A DNA stretch of 64,000 nt. Origin: an uncultured Oscillospiraceae bacterium (GTDB lineage: Bacteria; Bacillota; Clostridia; Oscillospirales; Oscillospiraceae). Under the pieces are notes generated by a model. The model did not search any database. It saw only the letters and a program-made list of their open reading frames with translations, and had not been told where the DNA came from. The DNA is taken from contig CAKTOH010000007.1 of assembly GCA_934589705.1 (NCBI GenBank), positions 1 through 64,000 of the forward strand, given 5' to 3'. This document shows, one piece after another, positions 41,940-50,782 of the stretch (position 1 is the first letter of the stretch; every line of letters begins with the position of its first letter). The position numbers were made by a program, and so were the translations under genes.

Positions 41940-43331
41940 ATGAAACGTATCGTCGCAATGCTTCTGGTTCTGTGCATGGCGCTGGGCCTGGCCGCCTGCG
42001 GACAGAAGGCCCCCGCTCCCACGGAAGCCCCCGCTGCTTCCGCCGAGGCCGCTCCCGCCGCTACGGAAGCCCCCGTCGAGGAAAATCTGACGGAAACCCA
42101 GAAAATCATCAAGGAAGCTCAGACCATGACCCTCGAGGAGTTGGCCAAAAAGGCCATCGAGGAGTCCAACGGCAAGATGTTCTACGGCGTGGGCAACTCC
42201 AGCCGCGGCAAGAGCGCCCTGCCTCTGTTCATCGCCTACTTACAGACCATCGACCCCAGCTACAACATGGACTTCGAGTGGCAGCAGCCCAAGAACAACA
42301 AGATCTTCGATCAGCTCACCGCTGACTCCCTGAAGGACACCGGCACCTTCGCCATGACCCTGATTCAGGACGGCAACCAGATCGAGAGCAAGATGGTTCA
42401 GACCGGTATTCTGGACACCTTCATCCCCAAGGACTGGGCCGATGCCAACGGCACCACTGCCGAAGAGTACAAGGGTTTCCTGGCTCTGCAGACCCTGAAC
42501 AAGGTCTTCATGTACAACAACACCGGCAGCAAGACTTATGACAACTGCTGGGACTTCGTCGCCGAGGGCGAGCATGGTCTGTACATGGACATCGATTCCG
42601 AGATCGTCGGCAAGAACTTCCTGTATATGCTCACCGAGGACACCTACGCCGGCTGGCTGAAAGAAGCCTACAACGCCCTGCCCGCCGAGGAGCAGGCCTA
42701 CTTCCAGCCCACTATCAAGGCCATGGAGTCCGAGGCCGCTGATCTGGGCCTTGGCCCCGACGGTGCCTACGCGCTGGCTTGGATCAAGCTGTGGGTAGAG
42801 AGCTACAACGCCCAGACCGATGACGGCCCCATCTGCAACACTCTGGTCGATAAGAGTGCTACCGATCAGTTTGGCCTGCTGGTTTACTCCAAGCTCCGCT
42901 CCGTTGAGGAATCCAACTCCGTCTCCGTGAACAACGTCAACGTTGCCGCTTACACCGACGGCTATCAGGGCATCGGCGGCTACGGCTACTGCCACTACCT
43001 GTTCGTCACCGACAACAGCCCCCTGCCCTGGACTGCCTGTGCCTTCATCGCCTACATGACCTGCACCGAGGACGGCTTCTCCGCCTGGGGCAAGGACATG
43101 GGCGGCTACTCCTCCAACCCCAAGGTTGCTGAGGCTACCGAAAACACCCGTCACCATCAGACCGGCGGTTACGTGGACGGCGTCAGCGTCTACGAGGCCA
43201 AGAACGACCGGGGCTACGACTGGTGGACCACCGACGGCAAGCTGGTTCTGGAAGATCCCGAGTACTGCGCTTCCGTTGCCTTCACTGTAGGCAGCTGGAT
43301 CGAAATGCTGACCAAGTACAGCGCAGGCTAA
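41940..43331 (+). CDS. ABC transporter substrate-binding lipoprotein
   Basis: 463 residues with lipobox LAAC (Cys20) and an Ala/Pro/Glu-rich linker to about residue 50. The fold is of the extracellular solute-binding type (GKMFYGVGNSSRGKSALPLF near residue 75; many Trp/Tyr later, such as YDWWTTDGK). The ligand cannot be read from the sequence. It is first in an operon with a fused double permease, an ATPase and a HAD phosphatase/mutase. The start follows GAGGAACTGAA. A hairpin lies between it and the permease gene. Confidence 0.88.
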   Translation: MKRIVAMLLVLCMALGLAACGQKAPAPTEAPAASAEAAPAATEAPVEENLTETQKIIKEAQTMTLEELAKKAIEESNGKMFYGVGNSSRGKSALPLFIAYLQTIDPSYNMDFEWQQPKNNKIFDQLTADSLKDTGTFAMTLIQDGNQIESKMVQTGILDTFIPKDWADANGTTAEEYKGFLALQTLNKVFMYNNTGSKTYDNCWDFVAEGEHGLYMDIDSEIVGKNFLYMLTEDTYAGWLKEAYNALPAEEQAYFQPTIKAMESEAADLGLGPDGAYALAWIKLWVESYNAQTDDGPICNTLVDKSATDQFGLLVYSKLRSVEESNSVSVNNVNVAAYTDGYQGIGGYGYCHYLFVTDNSPLPWTACAFIAYMTCTEDGFSAWGKDMGGYSSNPKVAEATENTRHHQTGGYVDGVSVYEAKNDRGYDWWTTDGKLVLEDPEYCASVAFTVGSWIEMLTKYSAG

Positions 43332-43365
43332 ATTCCAGAGAAATTTCAGTCAAGTAACAAAGACG

Positions 43366-43403
43366 GCGCCTCTGGATCTGCCCAACGATCGATCCGGAGG
43401 CGC
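43366..43403 (+). terminator. Intercistronic hairpin after the binding-protein gene
   Basis: GCGCCTCTGGATC (43366-43378) pairs with GATCCGGAGGCGC (43391-43403) with one G-T wobble. A short TTCCCTTT follows. Likely a partial terminator that lowers permease expression relative to the binding protein. Confidence 0.65.
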
Positions 43404-43426
43404 TTCCCTTTCCGGAAGGAGGTTCC

Positions 43427-45256
43427 ATGAAAACAATCGCCAATCCCCCCGCCAGCCGCCTCACCATCGGGCTGAACAAGACGAAAACCTTCTTTTCCAA
43501 GCCCTATAACGTGATCCTGCTGCTGATGGGCATTGTCTTTACCGTTACCACCGTCGCCCCCATTTTGGCCATCATTCAGGACACCCTGAAAATTCACCCC
43601 GGCACCATCGATGCCCACCTGACCGGGCAGGTGTCCGGCTATACCCTCGTCAACTACATCGACCTCTTTACCAGCCGGATGGCAAAAACCAACCTGTGGA
43701 CGCCCCTGCTGAACACCCTCCTGCTGGCAGTGGGCACCTGCATCGTGTCCATTCTGTTCGGCGGCATTGTGGCCTTCCTCGTCACCCGCACCAACATGGC
43801 ATGGCGCAAGTACATCAGTTCCATCTTTATTTTCCCCTATATCATGCCACAGTGGACGCTGGCCGTGGTGTGGCAGAACCTTTTTAACTCCAACGCCGTC
43901 ACCGGCACCTCCAACGGTCTTCTCGCGGCCCTGTTCGGCATCGAGATGCCCATGTGGTGGTGCAAGGGTCTGTTCCCCAGTATGGTGGTGCTGGGCCTGC
44001 ACTACGCCCCCTTTGCCTACATTCTTATCGGCGGCATTTTCCGCAACATGGACGCGAACCTTGAGGAAGCCGCCACCATTCTGGACACCCCCAAGTGGAA
44101 GATCATGACCCGCATCACCCTGCCCATGGTCAAGCCCGCCATTCTGTCCACCATTCTGCTGGTCTTCGGCAGCGCCATGGGTTCCTACCCCGTGCCCCAT
44201 TATCTGGGCCTCAGCACCCTGTCCACCAAGTACGTCTCCATGAACTCCAAGTATACCGGCGAAGCCAGCATCCTTGCCATCATCATGATGATCTTCGGCG
44301 TGGCCATCATGATGCTGAATCAGCTGTCTCTCACCAGCCGGAAGAACTACACCACCGTCACCGGCAAATCCGGTCAGATCTCCAAGATCAATCTGGGTAA
44401 ATCTGGCAAGTACATCATCGCCCTGATTCTGGTGATCCTGACCTTCTTCACCAGCATTTTTCCCATCGTCTCCTTCGCCTTCGAGACGTTTCTGCCCAAC
44501 CCCGGCGACTACTCCTTCCTGTACACCGGCGATACCAGCAACCTGACCACCAAGTGGTGGGTCACCAGCGAAAACGTCACCGAGAACGGTATGTACGGCC
44601 AGAAGGGCATCCTCCACAACGAGACCATCTGGCACGCCTTCCGGGGTACCATCTTTGTCAGCGTGTGCTGCGCACTGCTGGCGGGCACCATCGGCACGCT
44701 GGTTGGCTACGCGGTGTCCAAGAACCGGCGAAGCAAATGGGCGAATTATGTCAACTCAATGGCCTTCCTGCCATACCTGATGCCCTCTCTGGCAGTCGGC
44801 GCGGCCTTCTTCATTCTGTTCTCCACGGAGAAGCTGAACCTGTTTAACACCTACACCCTGCTGATCATCGTGGGCACCATCAAGTACATCCCCTTCGCCA
44901 GCCGCAGTTCCCTGAACTCCATGCTGCAGCTGTCCGGCGAGATCGAGGAAGCCGCCATCATTCAGGACATCCCATGGATCAAGCGCATGACCCGCATCAT
45001 CATCCCCATCCAGAAATCCTCCATCATCAGCGGCTACCTGCTGCCCTTCATGACCTGCCTGCGGGAGCTGAGCCTGTTCATGCTGCTGTGCGTACAGGGC
45101 TTCATCCTGTCCACCACGCTGGATTACTTCGATGAAATGGGCCTGTATGCCTTCTCCAGCGGCATCAACCTGATCCTCATCATCACCATTCTGGTGTGCA
45201 ACACCCTTGTCAACAAAGTCACCGGCGCAAGCCTGGATAAAGGAATCGGAGGTTAA
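43427..45256 (+). CDS. ABC transporter permease, fused double transmembrane domain (FbpB/AfuB type)
   Basis: 609 residues, about twelve membrane helices. Two ATPase-contact loops show that two permease halves are fused: LEEAATILDTPKWKIMTRI near residue 210 and IEEAAIIQDIPWIKRMTRI near 505. This architecture is typical of iron(III), thiamine and hexose-phosphate importers. It probably forms the channel with the ATPase three bases downstream. Start after GGAAGGAGGTTCC. Confidence 0.9.
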   Translation: MKTIANPPASRLTIGLNKTKTFFSKPYNVILLLMGIVFTVTTVAPILAIIQDTLKIHPGTIDAHLTGQVSGYTLVNYIDLFTSRMAKTNLWTPLLNTLLLAVGTCIVSILFGGIVAFLVTRTNMAWRKYISSIFIFPYIMPQWTLAVVWQNLFNSNAVTGTSNGLLAALFGIEMPMWWCKGLFPSMVVLGLHYAPFAYILIGGIFRNMDANLEEAATILDTPKWKIMTRITLPMVKPAILSTILLVFGSAMGSYPVPHYLGLSTLSTKYVSMNSKYTGEASILAIIMMIFGVAIMMLNQLSLTSRKNYTTVTGKSGQISKINLGKSGKYIIALILVILTFFTSIFPIVSFAFETFLPNPGDYSFLYTGDTSNLTTKWWVTSENVTENGMYGQKGILHNETIWHAFRGTIFVSVCCALLAGTIGTLVGYAVSKNRRSKWANYVNSMAFLPYLMPSLAVGAAFFILFSTEKLNLFNTYTLLIIVGTIKYIPFASRSSLNSMLQLSGEIEEAAIIQDIPWIKRMTRIIIPIQKSSIISGYLLPFMTCLRELSLFMLLCVQGFILSTTLDYFDEMGLYAFSSGINLILIITILVCNTLVNKVTGASLDKGIGG

Positions 45257-45259
45257 ATC

Positions 45260-46882
45260 ATGCCTGAAATCAGATTAGAGCATATCACCAAGCGCTGGGG
45301 CAGGTTCTATGGTGTGGACGACCTGAATCTGGTCATTGAAAATAACGCGTTTGTCACCCTGCTGGGCCCCTCCGGCTGCGGCAAGACCACCACCCTGCGG
45401 ATGATCGCGGGACTGGAGACCCCCACTAGCGGACGCATCACCATCGGCGACACGGTGGTATTCGACAGTGAGCTGGGCATCAACATCCCCGCCAACAAGC
45501 GGAAGGTGGGCTTCCTCTTCCAGAACTATGCCCTGTGGCCCAACATGACCGTCTACCAGAATATTTCCTTCGGCCTGTCAAACATCAAGGAGGAAATGCC
45601 GAAGATCAGCTTTGAGGCGAAAAACGCCGCCCGTCTGGCACAGATCCTCAAAAATCCTCAGGATGTGGTAAAGACGCTTGAGGAATGCCGGGATAAAAAC
45701 GGCAAGCTGGACGAAAAGAAGGCCATCATCAAGCTGATCGATACCTACACCATCTCCCAGTACACTGCCAAAAAGCTGTTCGGCTATCATTTGGAGCAGG
45801 GTAAGGACGTGTCCGCCGAGGTAAAGGCTCTGGAAGAAAAGGTGGAGGCCGCTCGAAAGGCTCAGCCCTTCAACGAGAACTTTGAGCTTCTCAAGGACGG
45901 CAAGGTGGAAACTGCTGTGCGCAAGCTGACCAAAGAAGAGGTCGACCTGTCCGTGCGCCGGGTGTCCCGCATCGTCAAAATCAGTATGTTCATGGACCGC
46001 TATCCCGCGGAGCTGTCCGGCGGTCAGCAGCAGCGTGTGGCCATCGCCCGGACGCTGGCTCCCGAGCCCAGCGTGCTGTTCATGGACGAGCCGCTTTCCA
46101 ATCTGGATGCCAAACTGCGTCTGGAAATGCGCTATGAATTGCAGCGGCTCCATGTGGAGACCGGCTCCACCTTCGTATACGTCACCCACGACCAAATGGA
46201 AGCCATGACGCTGGCAACGCAGATCTGCCTGATGACCAACGGTGTCCTTCAGCAGTATGCCGCGCCACTGGAAGTTTACAATCACCCTGCCAATCTTTTT
46301 GCGGCAGACTTCGTGGGCAACCCCTCCATCAACTTTGTGGAGGCCAAGGGCTGGCAGGGGCCTGAGGGCAGCATTGAGCTGACACTGCTGGACGGACACA
46401 AGGCAGTTTTCACCCCCGAGCAGCCATTGCAGCTGCCCCAGTGGTTCCAACGGCGGGACGAGGAGCTGGAAGCCCAGGCGCAGGCTCTGAAGGCCCGTGC
46501 GGGAGAGAGCGGCTACGTGGAAAAGAGCAACAAGGACGAGACCTTCCGCTACCACATCGCCAGAGTCAACGACGAGGACGACGGCATCCACGAGGAGCCG
46601 GTGCTCACCAACGAGGATCTGGTGCTGGGCATCCGCCCGGAGTTCCTGTCCATCACCGGCGGTGGAAATGTGGAGTGCGAGATTTACGGTGCCATGCCCA
46701 CTGGCATGGAATCCACCGTCAAGGTGCGCATCGGAGAGTATCTGCTCACCGGCGTGGTCTTCGGCAGTACCCTGTTTACCATCGGAAGCAAACACCTGCT
46801 GGATATCACCGGCAGCAGCGTGATGCTCTTTGACCGGTCAAGCGGTCGGCGCATCACCTCCGGCACCCTGAAGCTGCTATGA
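45260..46882 (+). CDS. ABC transporter ATPase with a large insertion in the helical domain
   Basis: 540 residues, where relatives have 350-370. Walker A GPSGCGKTT is at residues 36-44 and the Q-loop FLFQNYALWP near 85-94. The signature LSGGQQQRVAIAR appears only near 252, where about 135 is usual. So roughly 115 extra residues (about 110-235), rich in Lys/Glu and probably helical, sit between them. Walker B VLFMDEPLSNLD and the switch His (VTHDQMEA) are intact. The C-terminal ~200 residues form a regulatory TOBE-like region with its own charged insert. Stop overlaps the next start. Confidence 0.9.
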   Translation: MPEIRLEHITKRWGRFYGVDDLNLVIENNAFVTLLGPSGCGKTTTLRMIAGLETPTSGRITIGDTVVFDSELGINIPANKRKVGFLFQNYALWPNMTVYQNISFGLSNIKEEMPKISFEAKNAARLAQILKNPQDVVKTLEECRDKNGKLDEKKAIIKLIDTYTISQYTAKKLFGYHLEQGKDVSAEVKALEEKVEAARKAQPFNENFELLKDGKVETAVRKLTKEEVDLSVRRVSRIVKISMFMDRYPAELSGGQQQRVAIARTLAPEPSVLFMDEPLSNLDAKLRLEMRYELQRLHVETGSTFVYVTHDQMEAMTLATQICLMTNGVLQQYAAPLEVYNHPANLFAADFVGNPSINFVEAKGWQGPEGSIELTLLDGHKAVFTPEQPLQLPQWFQRRDEELEAQAQALKARAGESGYVEKSNKDETFRYHIARVNDEDDGIHEEPVLTNEDLVLGIRPEFLSITGGGNVECEIYGAMPTGMESTVKVRIGEYLLTGVVFGSTLFTIGSKHLLDITGSSVMLFDRSSGRRITSGTLKLL

Positions 46883-47529
46883 TCCGGGGGCTGCTATTCG
46901 ATCTGGACGGAGTTCTGGTGAACACGAACCCCCTCCACGCCCGGGCGTGGCAGGAGCTTGCCGAAGAATTGGGAATTCCTTTCACTCCGACAGACCAGGA
47001 GGCCTTTCTGGGCATCAGCCGGGCACAGTGCCTGGAAATTCTGCTGAAAAAGGGAAACCTCTCCCTTCCGGAATCCGAAAAAGAGAGGCTGTGCACCTGG
47101 AAAAATGACCGCTACCGGGAGATGATCGGCACTTTGACCCCGGCGGCGCTGCTGCCGGGCGTGTCGGAATTCTTACGCGTTGCCCGGGCTGAGGGATACC
47201 GGACAGCTCTTGGCAGTGTCAGCAAAAATGCGGAGTTTGTCCTGAAAAAGCTGGAAATTACGGCGTTTTTTGACGCCGTCATCGACGGCAGGAAAATTGT
47301 AAACGGCAAGCCCAACCCGGAGGTGTTCCTCAAAGGAGCGGAGGCTCTGGGACTCCCACCTGAGCAGTGCCTGGTTTTCGAGGACTCAGCCGCAGGTATC
47401 GAGGCCGCCCACCGGGGCGGAATGAAAGCCATCGGCATCGGAACGGCCCGGCTGCTCCCGTCGGCAGAGCTGACCATCCCAGGCTTCTCCGGCGTAATGC
47501 CGGACGCGCTTCTGGCGCAGTTGCTATAA
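46879..47529 (+). CDS. pgmB: HAD-superfamily hydrolase, beta-phosphoglucomutase-like
   Basis: 216 residues. The HAD motif I is FDLDGVLVNTNPLHARAW, with Asp8 as nucleophile and Asp10 as acid/base. Motif II is LGSVSKN, motif III Lys is in VNGKPNPEVF, and motif IV is VFEDSAAGIEAA. The cap residues after motif I match beta-phosphoglucomutase, which converts beta-glucose 1-phosphate to glucose 6-phosphate after disaccharide phosphorolysis. Overlap with the ATPase gene (ATGA) ties it to the transporter and hints at a sugar or sugar-phosphate substrate. A plain phosphatase role is possible. Confidence 0.85.
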   Translation: MIRGLLFDLDGVLVNTNPLHARAWQELAEELGIPFTPTDQEAFLGISRAQCLEILLKKGNLSLPESEKERLCTWKNDRYREMIGTLTPAALLPGVSEFLRVARAEGYRTALGSVSKNAEFVLKKLEITAFFDAVIDGRKIVNGKPNPEVFLKGAEALGLPPEQCLVFEDSAAGIEAAHRGGMKAIGIGTARLLPSAELTIPGFSGVMPDALLAQLL

Positions 47530-47557
47530 CACTTTTATCAGATTGATACCGTGTATC

Positions 47558-47640
47558 GGGGAACCTCTGAACAGTTCTGTTTCGTCTGGACAGCGAGTCT
47601 TTAGTCCCAGCTGTGCAGCTTAAAAAATGGGAAAAATATC
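47558..47640. repeat. Degenerate family A element
   Basis: GGGGAACCTCTGAA at the left, then GTCTGGACAGCGAGTCTTTAG and CCCAGCTGTGCAGC, resemble the family A end and core. The right end has decayed. Confidence 0.45.
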
Positions 47641-47716
47641 CGCATTTTCATACTGACTTTCATTCGTGAGGATGGAAATTTTAATATGAAGATCACAAAG
47701 CGACGGGTATCCATGA

Positions 47717-47902
47717 TTTTTCATTCCGAAAATTACGGATGCCAGATTGGAACAGGAGCATGCCGAAACCTATGCCCAGTTCAAATTCATCCGGGAGGAT
47801 TCTCAGCAGCTTTGGAAAATTAAATTCTATGTGGACTCTGCCCGCAAGAATTTTGAACAGGCGCAGCAGCGCACATCCCACAAACAGGATCAGGAAATTT
47901 GA
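47717..47902 (+). pseudogene. Possible C-terminal gene remnant
   Basis: A frame without any start codon, bounded by TGA at both ends, encodes about 60 residues with a coding-like charged helical pattern (ARLEQEHAETYAQFKFIRED, then WKIKFYVDSARKNFEQAQ). The source family is not recognised. The other frames here give shorter or less protein-like readings. It lies in a 575-bp gap with repeat elements on both sides, and nothing else gene-like is seen in the gap. Confidence 0.25.
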
Positions 47903-48008
47903 TTCCTTCATTCTGTCAGAAAGGGGATAAAAGCATAATTTCAACGGGCAGCATCTGTAATCACTTACGGATGCTGCCCATCTTTTCTTTTTTTATGCAC
48001 TTTTTCAA

Positions 48009-48080
48009 ATGATTCTGGCGGCCACCGTGTTACGCATGTCATTGCGAACCAGTCCGCAGACTGGTGTGGCAATCCGTTCT
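48009..48080. repeat. REPIN-like half element (family B) with flank
   Basis: ATGTCATTGCGAACCAGT and CTGGTGTGGCAATCCG around GTCCGCAGAC. The 27 bases before it match the flank of the degenerate copy at 36984, so the repeated unit is longer than the hairpin. Confidence 0.6.
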
Positions 48081-48104
48081 AAAAATCAGAAATGCAGATG
48101 TTTC

Positions 48105-48629
48105 CTATTTTTCTTGGACTCCCCAGAGAATCCAATCAATTTTCTTGGTGTCCGTCATAACTGCATCGGGGTAGTGTTGGTTGAAAATTGCAAGATAATT
48201 CTGGGCTTCTTCCGTAGAATACCAATGAATGATGTAATTGTACAACTGAACAACCTTTTCAAAACGATTCTTTTCGTAAGGATAAGGTGCCCGCAGACTG
48301 AGATTTTGCAGTACAAACTTATCCCACAAAGGCATTTCCGGACGGATTGTAGCCAACATTTTACTGCTGAAAGAAGCATGAATTTGCCCGGTTTGGTCGT
48401 AAAGATAATGGAGAATATCTTCAAAGGTCAATTGCTGATTATGCTTGTTCTCTTCAAAGAACTGATAGTAGCTAGTGTAAAATGCGGAATTCCGCTGCCG
48501 CATCCGGTAGAAGCCATTGTAGAATCGCTGAAAATCCATGTCCCTTGAAACATCGGTTTCCAACACCCACTGCATGAGTTTGGTGTATTTCTGAATACCA
48601 GGTGTAATCCTGTCAAATCGAACTTCCAT
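48105..48629 (-). CDS. AT-rich orphan protein of unknown function
   Basis: 174 residues, rich in Tyr, Phe, Gln and Asn (FYNGFYRMRQRNSAFYTSYY), soluble, with no signal peptide or membrane helix. It does not match a family I know. The start follows AAAGGAGAAAACACC. Base and codon use are clearly more AT-rich than in the neighbours, and repeats flank it on both sides (48009-48080 and 48850-48884). These facts point to horizontal transfer. The good ribosome site and intact frame support a real gene. Confidence 0.65.
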   Translation of the reverse strand: MEVRFDRITPGIQKYTKLMQWVLETDVSRDMDFQRFYNGFYRMRQRNSAFYTSYYQFFEENKHNQQLTFEDILHYLYDQTGQIHASFSSKMLATIRPEMPLWDKFVLQNLSLRAPYPYEKNRFEKVVQLYNYIIHWYSTEEAQNYLAIFNQHYPDAVMTDTKKIDWILWGVQEK

Positions 48630-48849
48630 GGTGTTTTCTCCTTTTAATAATGGTTATTCTTGAATAAGAGATGATACCAAAAGCTGATAAACGCACAGAT
48701 GAAAAAATACACTGTCCCGTTCACCTCCCTGCGCCCCTATCATACAGGAAGAAGTGTCCAATAAAACGGGTATAATCGGTTAAAAAACAAGGCCCAATAT
48801 CCGTAAGAATGGGGAAGCGGATTGTGACCGGAGGGAATCCCCGGAGGGG

Positions 48850-48884
48850 GCCACACCAGTGTGCGCACTGGTTCGCAATGACAT
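48850..48884 (-). repeat. REPIN-like half element (family B), reversed
   Basis: CCACACCAGTGTGCGCACTGG followed by TTCGCAATGACAT, given in parts: CCACACCAGT, GTGCGCACTGG and TTCGCAATGACAT. The left partner is only loosely present (GGATTGTGACCGG, 48819 on). Confidence 0.55.
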
Positions 48885-48901
48885 CCGTTATCTTGAGATT
48901 T

Positions 48902-49177
48902 TTATTTTCCACCGTAGGCCAGCAGAAGCACGGCCAGAAGGCACTGGGCGACCAGAATCAGCGGAATGCCCAGGGTGAATTTCAGGTGCTTGGTTTTATG
49001 CCGGACAGTGTACATGCCGAGCAGGCTCCCCACGCTGCCGCCCAGGGCGGCCACCAGCATCAGGGTGGATTCCCGGATGCGCCAGCGATTTTTCTTCGCC
49101 TTCCACTTGTCCAGGAGCATAAGCCCGAAGCCAAGCGCATTGATTAGAAGCAGGTAGGCAATCAGCAGCTTGTTCAT
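48902..49177 (-). CDS. DUF1294 membrane protein
   Basis: 91 residues with three hydrophobic segments. The DUF1294 core is visible: GFGLMLLDKWKAKKNRWRI, then a GGSVGSLLGMYTVRHKTKH turn (loop with His-Lys-Thr-Lys-His), and a final helix. The function is unknown. The ATG at 49177 follows AAAGGAATGTATC; the open frame upstream is antisense to the lipoprotein gene. Confidence 0.85.
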   Translation of the reverse strand: MNKLLIAYLLLINALGFGLMLLDKWKAKKNRWRIRESTLMLVAALGGSVGSLLGMYTVRHKTKHLKFTLGIPLILVAQCLLAVLLLAYGGK

Positions 49178-49204
49178 GATACATTCCTTTCGGGAGGGAT
49201 TGGG

Positions 49205-49696
49205 TTGCGGAAACTCTTTTTGATCGGTCTGGCTCTTGCCCTGGTTCTTTGCGGCTGTGGAGCCAAGGAAACCCTGGAAACCATTGCCGACGACATTCCG
49301 GCGGAGCCGGTACTGGGGCAGATGCGGGAAATCAGCGTCCGGCTGCCGGACGGCGCGGTGTCCCCGGTGCTGAAAAGCGAAGCCGAACAGCTGTATCTCA
49401 GTGAGGACTATGAGATTCTGGTGCAGACCTGCCCCGCCGGAAATCTGAACGACACCATCCGGAAGCTCACGGGCTTTGACAAGGAGCAGCTGACGGTGAT
49501 GGAAACGGAACAGGACGGGGCAAAACGCTATGACTTCGTCTGGGCCGCGGCCGGGGAGGACGGGGAACGGCTGGGAAGAGCCGCCATCCTGGATGACGGC
49601 AGCTATCACTACTGCCTGTCCGTCCTCCGGGATGCCCAGGGCGAAAAGTCGCAGGTTGTGTGGAGCGAGGTGTTCTCTTCCTTCGGCCTCGTTTAA
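49205..49696 (+). CDS. Small lipoprotein of unknown function
   Basis: 163 residues. The start codon is TTG, six bases after GGAGGG. It has a basic N-terminus and hydrophobic core, with lipobox LCGC (Cys18). The mature part has no motif I recognise; it looks like a small alpha/beta surface domain. It converges on the WYL regulator gene with a four-base overlap of the two stop ends, and is divergent from DUF1294. Confidence 0.75.
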   Translation: MRKLFLIGLALALVLCGCGAKETLETIADDIPAEPVLGQMREISVRLPDGAVSPVLKSEAEQLYLSEDYEILVQTCPAGNLNDTIRKLTGFDKEQLTVMETEQDGAKRYDFVWAAAGEDGERLGRAAILDDGSYHYCLSVLRDAQGEKSQVVWSEVFSSFGLV

Positions 49697-50673
49697 TCGT
49701 ACTGGGAAAGAGCCTCCCGGCACATGGCCTGGCAGGCCTCCACGACGCTCTGGGGGTACAGAACCTTGGCCTTGCTGCCGAAGCCGATGACCCAGCTGAG
49801 GAACATGGGCGACACGGCCACGTTGACGGTGAAGACGAAGTGGTCGTCCCCGTCGGGAATCAGCAGAATGTCCCGGCCGAACCGGTCAATGACCACATTC
49901 ACAAGACTTCTGTGGAAGCGAAGCTTCACATCGGCAGTCTGACCGGAATACATCTGAAAGAGCCGGTTGGCATACTCCGTCAGAGCCTTGCCCGTCAGCT
50001 CTGGGCAGGGGAGCCGGGGCTCTTCCAGAGAAAGGATGTCGCTCATCCGGTCTACCCGGTAGGAGGTGGCTCCGTGCCGGGGGGAGTGAGCCAGCAGGTA
50101 GCAGTTTTCGTTATCCTGGCACAGGCCGTAGGGGCTGGCACGGTACTCCCGCTCCCGGTACTGGCGGGTGCCGTCCAGGCCGTAGTCGAAGTACCGGAAG
50201 GAGATCTGCCGGTTTTCGGCGATGGCGTCCTGAATGGCGTCTACATTATAGTAGATGGTTTCGTTCATGCTTTTGACCCGGCCGGAAACCAGCACGTCCC
50301 GGCGCATGAGCCGGGCGTCGTAGACGCTGCACTGGCTGCAAAGCTTCTCAATGAGCTCCCGGGATTTTTTCTCCGTGAGAAATTTACTGGACTGGACGGC
50401 ATCGATGAGCAGCTTCAATTCCGGCAGCTCAAAATTCCGGGAGGCAATATAGTAGCCCCCGCCCTTGCCGGGCAGGGATACGATATCCACGCCGTAATCC
50501 TGCAAGGCCGCCACGTCGGAATAGATGGTTTTCCGGTCACATTCAATATTGTGCTGCCGCAGAAGCATGGTTTGCAGCTCCGAAGCTCTCACCGGGTGTG
50601 CCTGGTGGGAGTTTCTTTGCAGATAATCCAGAATGTAGAAGATTTTCAGCTTTTGATTGTCAGACTTGGGCAT
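49693..50673 (-). CDS. WYL-domain transcriptional regulator (DeoR-like HTH)
   Basis: 326 residues. An N-terminal winged helix-turn-helix is at about 8-75 (ILDYLQRNSHQAHPVRASEL, then CDRKTIYSDVAAL). The WYL domain at about 145-220 has ISFRYFDYG and ASPYGLCQDNENCYLLAH, and a WCX-type C-terminal extension follows. WYL domains bind single-stranded nucleic acid or small ligands, and these regulators often respond to DNA stress. It is divergent from endonuclease IV with only 109 bases between them, which fits such a role. Confidence 0.9.
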   Translation of the reverse strand: MPKSDNQKLKIFYILDYLQRNSHQAHPVRASELQTMLLRQHNIECDRKTIYSDVAALQDYGVDIVSLPGKGGGYYIASRNFELPELKLLIDAVQSSKFLTEKKSRELIEKLCSQCSVYDARLMRRDVLVSGRVKSMNETIYYNVDAIQDAIAENRQISFRYFDYGLDGTRQYREREYRASPYGLCQDNENCYLLAHSPRHGATSYRVDRMSDILSLEEPRLPCPELTGKALTEYANRLFQMYSGQTADVKLRFHRSLVNVVIDRFGRDILLIPDGDDHFVFTVNVAVSPMFLSWVIGFGSKAKVLYPQSVVEACQAMCREALSQYD

Positions 50674-50695
50674 GGAAATCCCTCCCTAGAGGTTC

Positions 50696-50760
50696 ATTAT
50701 AGCACATCAATCAGCGGGAGCAAGGGCAAATTTGCATTTTCCGAAGGGATGTGCTATAAT
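50696..50760. promoter_or_regulatory. Divergent promoters of the WYL regulator and nfo
   Basis: Minus strand: TTGCTC (50723-50718), 16 bases, TATAAT (50701-50696). Plus strand: TTGCAT (50732-50737), 17 bases, TATAAT (50755-50760) with extended -10 TG. Both share the GTGCTATAAT block as near mirror images. Confidence 0.6.
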
Positions 50761-50782
50761 CCCACCCAAAGGAGTGAGAACC

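Noticed and set aside
47693..47944. 83-codon minus-strand open frame
   Set aside because: It opposes the more protein-like plus-strand fragment, has no ribosome site and lies in a repeat-rich gap.
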